Virus record (IMG/VR): IMGVR_UViG_3300022680_000119
Span: 1 to 21,633 of that record
Direction: 5' to 3' (one strand)
DNA length: 21,633 nucleotides
DNA from: a virus
Positions within the stretch are counted from its first letter, which is position 1. The number at the start of each line of letters is the position of its first letter. The position numbers and the translations under genes were made by a program. Below, piece after piece: positions 1 to 6,878 of this stretch. Below the pieces are notes generated by a model, which saw only the letters and a list, made by a program, of their open reading frames with translations, was not told where the DNA came from and made no database searches.

Positions 1-624
1 GTTATCATAACAAACGATAACTTCTTTATTATGGAAAAATCGGAACCAATCAGCCTTGAACGTATTCGCGCCAGGTACTGCCGCAATACGATGCTTTCCG
101 CGAAGTTTTAAACGGAACAGTATTTCGTCGATAACCATTCCATCCCATTCTCCTTCGCAAAGCCAAATCGTTTCGGCTTCTTCTAAATATTCCCAACCAA
201 GTAGACCAACTTGACATCCGGCGGTAGTCATTAAACGCTTACCGATTCGACAGTGACGTAAATCCCATATTCCTCCAGCCTGATCAACGTACGGAACAGG
301 AATAGTGTATTTATCCGCCGCAGGATTATATCCAACGTTGAATCGTTTTAATGTCGAAACTTTTAATTTCCTATTGAATGCAAGCTTCTTCGCAATAGTT
401 CCGGTAAACTGTTCCTGACCTTGTTCCGATACCGCACGAAGGAACGCTTGAAAACCTCCTGACTTTCCGCAGACTTTACAATCCCACGCTTTCGTTTTCG
501 GATTCGCGCAGAAGTGTCCTTCCTTTCCGCAGAAAATACAATCACCAACGCTATTCGTCGAATTCTGACGACTGAATGAAACGCCGTGTTGTAGGAACAA
601 TTGTAAAGGATCAGTTTTCTTCAT
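1..624 (-). CDS. DNA primase (zinc finger + TOPRIM), N-terminal part; runs off the window
   Basis: Makes RNA primers for phage replication. The frame is open from ATG at 624 to base 1 (208 codons, no stop), so the C-terminus is missing. A zinc-binding domain sits at residues 29-52 (C29-x2-C32, H37/C39, C49-x2-C52, with GHF and a tryptophan before the second pair), the DnaG/T7 gp4 zinc-ribbon pattern. A TOPRIM core begins around residue 153: E157-G158-x2-D161 is the catalytic Glu/Asp pair, and the last visible residues (YDN, D207) look like the start of the second acidic motif. Whether a DnaB-like helicase domain follows, as in T7 gp4, cannot be seen. The start has an AGGGGGT ribosome binding site, and the gene overlaps the upstream 72-aa gene by 14 nt. 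Primase assignment is firm; the full architecture is unknown. Confidence 0.88.
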   Translation of the reverse strand, partial: MKKTDPLQLFLQHGVSFSRQNSTNSVGDCIFCGKEGHFCANPKTKAWDCKVCGKSGGFQAFLRAVSEQGQEQFTGTIAKKLAFNRKLKVSTLKRFNVGYNPAADKYTIPVPYVDQAGGIWDLRHCRIGKRLMTTAGCQVGLLGWEYLEEAETIWLCEGEWDGMVIDEILFRLKLRGKHRIAAVPGANTFKADWFRFFHNKEVIVCYDN

Positions 625-829
625 CGATTTTACCCCCTGAGTTATTTACTTGCTTTGCGATTTCCTTCATCTTCTGCATCCAGAGGATAAGCTGTTCAAG
701 TTCTGATCTTGATAGTCTGTCAAGTCTCGGATTTCTTCGACCTTGACGTAAATTTGCAGTATTACGTATCTGCTGAATTAAATCCGGCGTTGATACTTTG
801 ATACTGTTGTATTTTTTAACCATTTTCAT
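611..829 (-). CDS. small hypothetical protein between polymerase and primase
   Basis: A 72-residue basic protein that I do not recognise. The middle (residues 27-44) is rich in arginine and leucine, and residues 40-60 look helical (SELEQLILWMQKMKEIAK). The start ATG overlaps the polymerase stop as ATGA and has GGAGG 10 nt upstream; a second in-frame ATG two codons later is too far from it. The stop overlaps the primase start by 14 nt, so translation of the three genes is probably coupled. Position between polymerase and primase suggests an accessory replication role, but this is inference from context only. Confidence 0.7.
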   Translation of the reverse strand: MKMVKKYNSIKVSTPDLIQQIRNTANLRQGRRNPRLDRLSRSELEQLILWMQKMKEIAKQVNNSGGKIDEEN

Positions 830-2745
830 AATACTATTTCCTCCGCCTTATCCCATGTGGTAAAAGTAATTTTTGATTCAACTTCAAGTGGAACATTAAT
901 CTGCGGAACATACGTCATACATTCGTCAAGTCCGCGCGATAGTTCCGTCAACGCTTTCGTATCCTTCGCGATAGAAAGCGGAATCTGAAATATTATTTCA
1001 TCGTGAATAGTCATTACCGGTTTAATACGAAGGCCCCAGAACTTCTTTAAATACCACATAGAATTGGTTTGACCGCGTTTAATAATTTCCGCCGCCATTC
1101 CCTGGATCATATAATTCAACCATGCATAGGGTACATCAGCTGGGATATAAAGCCGCCGTCCGAAAGGCGTTGTAATATATCCATCTTTCTGAACTTGCTT
1201 TATTCCGGTACGAACCAGATTTGCAATTTCCGGATACCGGCGCGCGTAAAGATTATACCCTGCTTCCATTTCCGCATAATTAAGATGTGCTGTTGCTGCC
1301 ATCTTTTCGATAGCGGCGCCATATCCAAGAGCAAAATGCGTATTCTTTCCGGACATATATAAATCTTTACATTCTTTCTTCGATGTAAATCTATTGCCGT
1401 AAATTATTTTACAGAATTCAACGTGAGGGTGTCCGCCTGTCCGGATAATATCCATCATACTTTCGCACTGCGCTGCTTCAATAATTAATCGTAATTCAAT
1501 ACCGGATTGATCCTTTAACATAAGAGCGGTATCTTCCGGACAGCCAAAGCATTTACGCGCCGGTACAGCGTACGGCGATTTTGGATTTGATTTCTTTGAA
1601 ACGTTCTGAAGGTTCGGAGCTTCACATGATTCACGCCCTGTCTTCGCGTGATTCGTTTTTAACGAAGGATGAATCATGTGCTTGCTATCCATTAATTTTA
1701 AATAGCCGCCGATAATAGAAACGCCTCGAGAATACGCGCGCCATCGTTGGATAATATCGATAGTCTGCCGAATCTGTCCGACGTTCAAGTCATCTATTTC
1801 TGAAAGCGGACTATCCAGATAATCGATAATAGCTTCAAGCACTTCGGCTTTCGTTGAATATCCTCCTTTTGCCGTTCGCTTTATAGCTGGAGCACCGACC
1901 TTATTATAAAGCAGCCAGGCCACGTCTTTCGGAGTATTCAAATTTACATATCGTGTACTTGCGAGAACCTGTGCTTCTTCTTTCGATTTATTGGCAAGCG
2001 CGTCGCATTCCTTCATTAATTCTTCCGCGCTATCTTCGTAAACCATTAATCCGGTTTCTTCCATTATCTGCGTAACTTGAATTGTCATTATTTCGCTTAT
2101 ATATGAATCAAGAAGACGATCGTCATTTAAAACTTCATCCCACCATGTACGGAATAAAATCATTGATCGTTCTACGTCGGCAACTTGATAAGGATCCATT
2201 TTGCTTCGCGGAACCTTATGAAAACCGCCGTATAATTTCGCAAGTCGATGAACCTCTTGATCCAGTTTTCTATCCCAGCCGCACATATCATACGCGACTG
2301 CATCAAGAGCGTGAAAAGGACGAAGGTTGTACATCAGCTGGGAAAGGATCATCGAATCGTGCCAGACGGTTTCCGGCGGTACGTGATACCCTTCGACGAT
2401 TAATTGCGTATCTTCAAATTTATAATTATGTGCTAACTTCGAAATGGACGTGTCATCCATTATATCTTGTAAACGTTGTATTTTCGTATTCGGTTTAATT
2501 CGAAAGCGTTCTGATTCACCTTCGTAATTACAAAACTGCCAGGCAAATATTTTATCCGCGTCAGGATCATTTCTATTTGAATACTGTCGCGGGCCGTCTT
2601 CCATGCGTGAAGTTGTTTCAAAGTCGATAGCCAGATGAGTAGTTACTTGATGGTATCGATCAAACCAGTACGATCTTAATTCATCGACCATATCCGGAAT
2701 TGTCACTTTTTTCAACGCTGTCCGTAAGCGTTTCGAAAATGCCAT
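826..2745 (-). CDS. family A DNA polymerase with 3'-5' exonuclease
   Basis: The phage replicative polymerase, 639 residues. The N-terminal proofreading domain has all three exonuclease motifs: D41-x-E43 (DFET), H106-N107 to D112 (HNYKFED), and Y186-x3-D190. The polymerase domain has the template/primer motif around 366-382 (AKTGRE ... NLQN), motif A at D412 (DQSGIELR), motif B/O-helix at 467-476 (K467-x3-F471 ... Y475-G476), and motif C H581-D582-E583. There is no 5'-3' exonuclease domain, as usual for phage enzymes. By simple alignment the O-helix Arg (R754 in E. coli Pol I) is not at its expected place. An AAGGA site precedes the ATG. A UUCG-loop hairpin lies between this gene and the upstream ssDNA-binding-like gene. 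The stop overlaps the next start as ATGA. Identification is secure. Confidence 0.97.
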   Translation of the reverse strand: MAFSKRLRTALKKVTIPDMVDELRSYWFDRYHQVTTHLAIDFETTSRMEDGPRQYSNRNDPDADKIFAWQFCNYEGESERFRIKPNTKIQRLQDIMDDTSISKLAHNYKFEDTQLIVEGYHVPPETVWHDSMILSQLMYNLRPFHALDAVAYDMCGWDRKLDQEVHRLAKLYGGFHKVPRSKMDPYQVADVERSMILFRTWWDEVLNDDRLLDSYISEIMTIQVTQIMEETGLMVYEDSAEELMKECDALANKSKEEAQVLASTRYVNLNTPKDVAWLLYNKVGAPAIKRTAKGGYSTKAEVLEAIIDYLDSPLSEIDDLNVGQIRQTIDIIQRWRAYSRGVSIIGGYLKLMDSKHMIHPSLKTNHAKTGRESCEAPNLQNVSKKSNPKSPYAVPARKCFGCPEDTALMLKDQSGIELRLIIEAAQCESMMDIIRTGGHPHVEFCKIIYGNRFTSKKECKDLYMSGKNTHFALGYGAAIEKMAATAHLNYAEMEAGYNLYARRYPEIANLVRTGIKQVQKDGYITTPFGRRLYIPADVPYAWLNYMIQGMAAEIIKRGQTNSMWYLKKFWGLRIKPVMTIHDEIIFQIPLSIAKDTKALTELSRGLDECMTYVPQINVPLEVESKITFTTWDKAEEIVL

Positions 2746-2770
2746 CGTTTTTCCTTTCAGTAGAAATTAA

Positions 2771-2792
2771 GAAAGGGGCCGAAGCCCCTTCT
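2771..2792 (-). terminator. UUCG-tetraloop hairpin, probable intrinsic terminator/attenuator
   Basis: On the minus strand the sequence reads AAGGGGC-TTCG-GCCCCTT followed by TCTTAATTTCT. This is a 7-bp stem (2784-2790 pairing with 2773-2779) closed by a C(UUCG)G loop, one of the most stable RNA tetraloops, with a short T-containing tract after it. It sits just after the stop at 2795 and before the polymerase ATG at 2745. The T tract is imperfect, so it may terminate only partly and lower polymerase expression relative to the upstream genes. Confidence 0.7.
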
Positions 2793-2794
2793 GT

Positions 2795-3937
2795 TTACTT
2801 TTTCCGTGCTGCTTTCTTCGCACCTCCTGTTGCTTTCTTTGCTGCTTTCTTTTTCGCAACCGGTTTAATAAGAATATCCCCGAGACCGATTTCTTCAAGA
2901 AGAGTAACGTCTTCCGCGTCAAGACCGTCTTCGGGCTTCGCGCCTTCGAAGTCTTTAAGCTGCGACTGTGCAACATCCTTCGTCCAGAAAACGTAATCTT
3001 CGCGAAGGGCTTCAACGATTTCATCCATTGACATTCCGGATTTAACTTCATCGATTCCCTGCGCGACGCAAAGAGCAAGAACCGCTTCAAATTTCGGATC
3101 AACTTCAGGTTCCTTCTTCGCGGCTTTTTTCTTTCCAGCGGCTTTCTTTTTACCAGCGGCTTTTTTCGCTACCGGTTTTATGATAATATCGCCGCAACCG
3201 ACGCGTTCCAGAAGTTCAATTGCTTCATCGTCGATACCGTCTTCAGGAGAAGCATCTTCGAAATCCGTAAGCTGATCAGCGGTTACATTCTTCGACCAGA
3301 ACGAATATTCCTTGTTAATAATTTCGACAATCTGTTCCAGTGTCATATCGTCGGTAATTCCTTCAATTCCTTCTTCTTCGCAAAGAGCAATCAATGCTTC
3401 GAGATCAGGATCACCGGCATCTGCGTCTGCGTCGGTAGCAGGATCAGCGTCAGCATCCTCATCGTCAGCCTGCGGATTTTCGCTGGTACCGAGAATTTCC
3501 AGGATTCTCAGATTTGTAAAGTCACCTTTACGGATAACCTGAAAACGCGTTTCCGGTTCTTCTTTTTCGATCGCCGCAAGAGTATCGTCAAAGTCTTTCG
3601 TAATAACGAAATCACCCTGACGTTCGGAGGCTTCCCAATCAAAGATTTCCGGCATTTCGTATCCCATTTCAGAAATAAACCGCGTAACGATTGAAACGGC
3701 AACTTCGTGTTCGAGTCCGATAAATTCCGTTGCGACGTTTCCTTTCTGTTCGCCTTCGGTAATATACTCCGAATGCTTGATCTGGGGACGCCCTTTACCT
3801 GAAGGCGCGTACGTATACGCCTGCAGCTTTCCGATATAAGTACCGGCGGGGATATCCGCGCCAAACTGCTTCGCCAGGTCTCTTCCGGTTTCCTGCGCCT
3901 GCTTCGCAGCTTCCAATCTGTCTTTAAAGTTGCCCAT
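2795..3937 (-). CDS. putative ssDNA-binding protein with acidic linker, duplicated C-terminal domain and K/A tails
   Basis: 380 residues. Residues 1-150 read as a compact alpha/beta domain (AGTYIGKLQAYTY near 31-43; RFQVIRKGDF near 131-140) that resembles phage DUF669-like single-strand binding proteins; this is a weak family call made from memory. An acidic, Asp/Ala-rich linker follows (159-178). Then a ~90-residue domain appears twice, 179-275 and 283-369, in a 104-residue offset, sharing FW(S/T)K, Q-L-x-DFE-A-PEDG(I/L)D and GDI(I/L)IKPVAKK. Each copy ends in a lysine/alanine tail, and the protein ends GGAKKAARKK. Position between the Sak4-like ATPase and the polymerase fits a role in covering single strands during replication and annealing. 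Start ATG has AAAGGAG. Cellular role is inference; the repeats are seen directly. Confidence 0.75.
   Translation of the reverse strand: MGNFKDRLEAAKQAQETGRDLAKQFGADIPAGTYIGKLQAYTYAPSGKGRPQIKHSEYITEGEQKGNVATEFIGLEHEVAVSIVTRFISEMGYEMPEIFDWEASERQGDFVITKDFDDTLAAIEKEEPETRFQVIRKGDFTNLRILEILGTSENPQADDEDADADPATDADADAGDPDLEALIALCEEEGIEGITDDMTLEQIVEIINKEYSFWSKNVTADQLTDFEDASPEDGIDDEAIELLERVGCGDIIIKPVAKKAAGKKKAAGKKKAAKKEPEVDPKFEAVLALCVAQGIDEVKSGMSMDEIVEALREDYVFWTKDVAQSQLKDFEGAKPEDGLDAEDVTLLEEIGLGDILIKPVAKKKAAKKATGGAKKAARKK
2831..3403 (-). repeat. tandem intragenic domain duplication
   Basis: Codes residues 179-275 and 283-369 of the ssDNA-binding-like protein. The two copies align without gaps at a 104-residue offset over most of their length, including the terminal GDI-[IL]-IKPVAKK. 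DNA copies have diverged, so the duplication is not recent. Confidence 0.85.
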
Positions 3938-3974
3938 TATAGGCTCCTTTCTTATAGGTAAATGTGAACAGTGA

Positions 3975-4901
3975 CTACTTAGTTTTTTCCTTTACCGTTC
4001 GACGCTTAAACGGCACCGTCACTGTTCGTGAACTATACGTCTTTGTTTGCTTATTAAGATACGCATTCATAATATTCGCATGCGCTTCCTTCGGCGAATT
4101 ACCCATTGGGATCATTTTTATCTGATCGCCATTCGGGGTTAAAAAATTATTCTGTAATCGACAACCGGCAACGACAGTATCGTCACCGCGTATCTGAAGG
4201 AATCTTTCTTCACCAATAGTATGATAATACGCAATAATATCGATAATACCACGGTAGAATTCATCAGTTGATCCGCCGAACATAGGTTCAATTTTTAATT
4301 CTTTCGAACCGGTACGCCGTTGACGTTCTGTCGCTCGTGAATGAGCTGTAACGAAAAAGCCGAGATCAAGTGCTGCAAGACGTGCGTGAACATCTGTAAA
4401 GGCTTTTGTTACTTCTTTCCAGCTGGCTCCGTAATCTTCGACTTTACCAGGATGCTGAATATGATCACGGAGGCAAACCCATTCCAAACAACGGTCGTAT
4501 GCTTTTGAACCGGTATCGATACAGACGGATTTAAACTGAAGTGTTCCATCTACTTTCTGTTGTTCCAATGCGTCGACAAGACCGAGCATATATGCCCATT
4601 CTTTTATAGTCGGTGTCTGAAATATTTCAAGAGCCTTTCCACCTGGTTCGAACATAGCGAAAAGAACCTGAGCGAATTCAGCAATTAAAGACGTTTTACC
4701 GATCTTTGGTTCACCATGAATAAGCCAGGTATATTCTGCAAGGTTCGTTGAAGGCTTTGATTTTTCCGTCGGTAATTCTACTTTAACCGGCGTAATACTT
4801 CCGGAAGCCGCGACACCTGGGGAAGAAACCTTCTTCGCGCCGGAAGACTTCTTTACTGCTCCGCTACCGCCGCCAGGCGGGGCTTTCTTCTTTACTGCCA
4901 T
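3975..4901 (-). CDS. RecA-fold ATPase, Sak4/AAA_24-like phage recombinase
   Basis: 308 residues. A Walker A motif is at 63-70 (GEPKIGKT), followed by a hydrophobic strand ending in Asp, the Walker B (KSVCIDT, about 124-130). TAHSR near residue 197 fits the sensor strand, and the layout matches the phage nucleotide-binding AAA_24 family that includes Sak4 single-strand annealing proteins. Sak4 proteins usually work with an SSB, and the ssDNA-binding-like gene lies immediately downstream. The N-terminal ~50 residues are a low-complexity basic extension starting MAVKKK and rich in K, G, A and S, not part of the ATPase fold; the same MAVKKK start occurs in the gene at 8326-8787. SD AAGGAG. ATPase fold is secure; the annealing role is inferred from family and neighbours. 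Confidence 0.85.
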   Translation of the reverse strand: MAVKKKAPPGGGSGAVKKSSGAKKVSSPGVAASGSITPVKVELPTEKSKPSTNLAEYTWLIHGEPKIGKTSLIAEFAQVLFAMFEPGGKALEIFQTPTIKEWAYMLGLVDALEQQKVDGTLQFKSVCIDTGSKAYDRCLEWVCLRDHIQHPGKVEDYGASWKEVTKAFTDVHARLAALDLGFFVTAHSRATERQRRTGSKELKIEPMFGGSTDEFYRGIIDIIAYYHTIGEERFLQIRGDDTVVAGCRLQNNFLTPNGDQIKMIPMGNSPKEAHANIMNAYLNKQTKTYSSRTVTVPFKRRTVKEKTK

Positions 4902-4910
4902 ACATTCTCC

Positions 4911-5861
4911 TTACGATTTAAGTTCAGGGAATAGTTTATTTATCCGATAGTAACCGGTCATTGAATTCGAAGCGCAAGCAGGAAGGAATTCACATTCAAA
5001 CGGTTGATCGCAGGCGTGTTCGTTCCGCCACCAGTTTTTACCGGTAAGCATTTCGGCAACCCAGTCCATCTTTCGATCGACTTCAGACTGCCAACGTTCT
5101 ATCTGATCAGGAGTAAATGTGATTTCCCATCTTGTAAAGTACCATTCTTTTCTTTGACGAACGTCTGAGCGTACTCTATCAAGGTATGACCCGTATGTTT
5201 CACCGGCACGAACTTTTAATTGCGGCTTTCTTATAACATTATAAAGAATGCCGTCAACTATAATATCGGTTGCATTATTATACGATTCTGCATAATACAG
5301 ATTTTGAAAATCGAAAGCGACTTTATTCAGAAGCGTTAATTCATTAAAGCGCGATTTCGTTTTATGTTCCATAAGCCAAGCACGCGGTTTCTTTCGAAAT
5401 CCAACCATTTTATATCGATGAAAAACGCCGTCGATTTTTCCGCGACGTTTTCGACCACGAACGATAACACTGAATTCATTTTCTATCGCTTGCCAGTTTA
5501 ATTCCAAATCTTCATAATAGTATTCTTCATATACTTCAATAACCGCAAGGCATAGATTCAATTCGGCTTCGGCTTTTTCTCTTTCAACTTTACCTTCGCG
5601 AAGAACCTTTTGGAATTCTTTCTGAACGCGAGTTCTCCAGCATTCCCTATGATATAACGCATCAAGTGCTTCATGAGAAAAAGAACCGAAGTTCGTCATT
5701 GAATCCTTTTTCGGATGCCTCCAAAGTCGCGCCATTAATCTTCCACGTAAAGGACAACAGGTACACGCTCCTATAAGCGATTGTGTCAAGCCGTCTTCCG
5801 GTTTCCAAATTGATGGCGCATTCGCTGCTTCGATTAAAGAAGTACGTTGAATTCTTGGCAT
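4911..5861 (-). CDS. PD-(D/E)XK nuclease, RecB/Cas4-like, with probable Fe-S cluster
   Basis: 316 residues. Nuclease motifs in order: H63 in a GSFSHEAL helix, D144 (KIDG), E165-x-K167 (MEHKTK), and Q186 with Y190 (QNLYY), the RecB/Cas4 pattern for a metal-dependent DNA exonuclease. Cysteines lie where Cas4, AddB and related enzymes bind a 4Fe-4S cluster: C33 (with C35, C36 nearby) at the N-terminus and C284, C290, C296 at the C-terminus. In phages such enzymes resect ends for recombination. It lies between the UDG-like and Sak4-like genes, so a resect-and-anneal pair is likely. ATG with AAGGAG 9 nt upstream; 1-nt gap to the upstream gene. There is no cas1 or cas2 nearby, so a CRISPR role is not supported. 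Confidence 0.87.
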   Translation of the reverse strand: MPRIQRTSLIEAANAPSIWKPEDGLTQSLIGACTCCPLRGRLMARLWRHPKKDSMTNFGSFSHEALDALYHRECWRTRVQKEFQKVLREGKVEREKAEAELNLCLAVIEVYEEYYYEDLELNWQAIENEFSVIVRGRKRRGKIDGVFHRYKMVGFRKKPRAWLMEHKTKSRFNELTLLNKVAFDFQNLYYAESYNNATDIIVDGILYNVIRKPQLKVRAGETYGSYLDRVRSDVRQRKEWYFTRWEITFTPDQIERWQSEVDRKMDWVAEMLTGKNWWRNEHACDQPFECEFLPACASNSMTGYYRINKLFPELKS

Positions 5862-5862
5862 A

Positions 5863-6342
5863 TTATAATACTCCTTTCCGTACTTCTTTAAGCTGACGAA
5901 TAAAAGTCAGTAGGTATGGGGAACGCATTTCGCCGGATAGATAGACGGAAACAGGATTCATAATTTGAACTGCACCGTGGAATTCCTTTTTATACCATCG
6001 AAGTGCTTCTTTTCCAAGAAATACAACTTTTTTCGGCGATAAATCCCGAACGCTTCCTAAAAAACGACTACTGCAGGCGAGAACCTGCGCCGGATGCGGA
6101 GAATTACCGTCCGGATTCCGACAGCGTACGATAGGCAGAATATAATAGCTGGCGATCTCCACCTGCGAGAGCAGTTTCTCGAAGAAATTACCGGTTGGTC
6201 CTGATAAAGCCTGTCCGGATACTTCGTCCGACGCTTCCGGATATTCGATTATAAAAAGAATATCCGGATTACCGGTTCCGCGTCCTTCGATAATCCTTTT
6301 ACGCGTTTTCCATAATTCGCATTTCTGGCAAGGCTTCTTCAT
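5863..6342 (-). CDS. uracil-DNA glycosylase superfamily protein (family 4-like), divergent
   Basis: 159 residues. Four cysteines, C5-x2-C8 ... C74-x15-C90, match the Fe-S ligands of family 4 uracil-DNA glycosylases, and surrounding sequence fits the fold: GxGNPDILFI near 22-31, SGPTGNFFEKLL near 47-58, YYILPIVRCRNP near 66-77, and KKVVFLGKEALRWY near 104-117. However, the active-site motif that normally reads GEAPG is IEYPEAS, and the usual HP motif near the C-terminus reads RSPYLL without His. So the fold is well supported, but glycosylase activity is uncertain. It overlaps the resolvase gene by 4 nt (ATGA). A role in removing uracil or another recombination-linked DNA-binding role are both possible. 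Confidence 0.75.
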   Translation of the reverse strand: MKKPCQKCELWKTRKRIIEGRGTGNPDILFIIEYPEASDEVSGQALSGPTGNFFEKLLSQVEIASYYILPIVRCRNPDGNSPHPAQVLACSSRFLGSVRDLSPKKVVFLGKEALRWYKKEFHGAVQIMNPVSVYLSGEMRSPYLLTFIRQLKEVRKGVL

Positions 6343-6878
6343 AAGATTCCTAACCTTCCGAAACCCATACCAACCGCTTCTTCTTCATGTTCACGATACC
6401 GTGTACAATTAAGACGATAGATTCTTTCTCCAACAACTTCCTTCGGTAAATTTCCTTTCCAGGCAGACGCTTCAATAATCTCGCAATCTACATCGTTAAA
6501 CCGACAAACGCTGACGTAACTTCCTACAAGATAGGATAACTTTACAACCGCGCCCGAACTTGCTGCGACCGAACCTTTTAACGATCCAGGGCGAAAGTCG
6601 GTTCCTTCAATAATGACTTTTTTCACTTTCCAGGTATCACGGGCGATTTGAATAAGAGCATTAAATTCGTCCGACATCTTATTGATCCGCTGGACAATAT
6701 CGGAAACTTTATCACGCTTCAATGAAAACCGTCCTGTCGTCGGAAAAGCGGTTCCGTTCCAGAAAGCCCAACCAGTTCCGTTAAATCCTGGATCAACCAT
6801 CATTATAAGATTTAAACTTTTGCAAGTGAATTCCGTTTTTTCACTTACAAATAAATCTAATTGCTTACCTGTAGCCAT
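6339..6878 (-). CDS. RuvC-like Holliday junction resolvase (RNase H fold)
   Basis: 179 residues. Acidic motifs of the RuvC fold are in order: D29 (VDPGFNGTGWAFW), E91 (KKVIIEG), then a C-terminal HEEEAVGMG (164-172) corresponding to the H-x2-DA-x-G-x-G motif, with Glu in place of Asp. It would cut branched DNA made during recombination-dependent replication. The N-terminus carries QLDLF at residues 6-10, which matches the bacterial sliding-clamp binding consensus. The start ATG overlaps the helicase gene by 14 nt, with GGAGG 12 nt upstream; the later MM pair at residues 26-27 would delete the QLDLF and leave little before D29. Confidence 0.85.
   Translation of the reverse strand: MATGKQLDLFVSEKTEFTCKSLNLIMMVDPGFNGTGWAFWNGTAFPTTGRFSLKRDKVSDIVQRINKMSDEFNALIQIARDTWKVKKVIIEGTDFRPGSLKGSVAASSGAVVKLSYLVGSYVSVCRFNDVDCEIIEASAWKGNLPKEVVGERIYRLNCTRYREHEEEAVGMGFGRLGIL

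Noticed and set aside
363-548. Minus-strand 61-aa ORF
   Set aside because: Out-of-frame shadow of the primase, which is open across the whole 1-624 interval with zinc and TOPRIM motifs.
2082-2498. Plus-strand 138-aa ORF inside the polymerase
   Set aside because: Antisense shadow of a clearly conserved polymerase frame.
2767-3102. Minus-strand 111-aa ORF, lysine/arginine-rich
   Set aside because: Alternate-frame reading of the K/A-tail DNA of the ssDNA-binding-like gene.
4911-5861. Cas4-like gene as a sign of a CRISPR system
   Set aside because: No repeats, cas1 or cas2 seen; phage RecB/Cas4-like nucleases commonly serve recombination.
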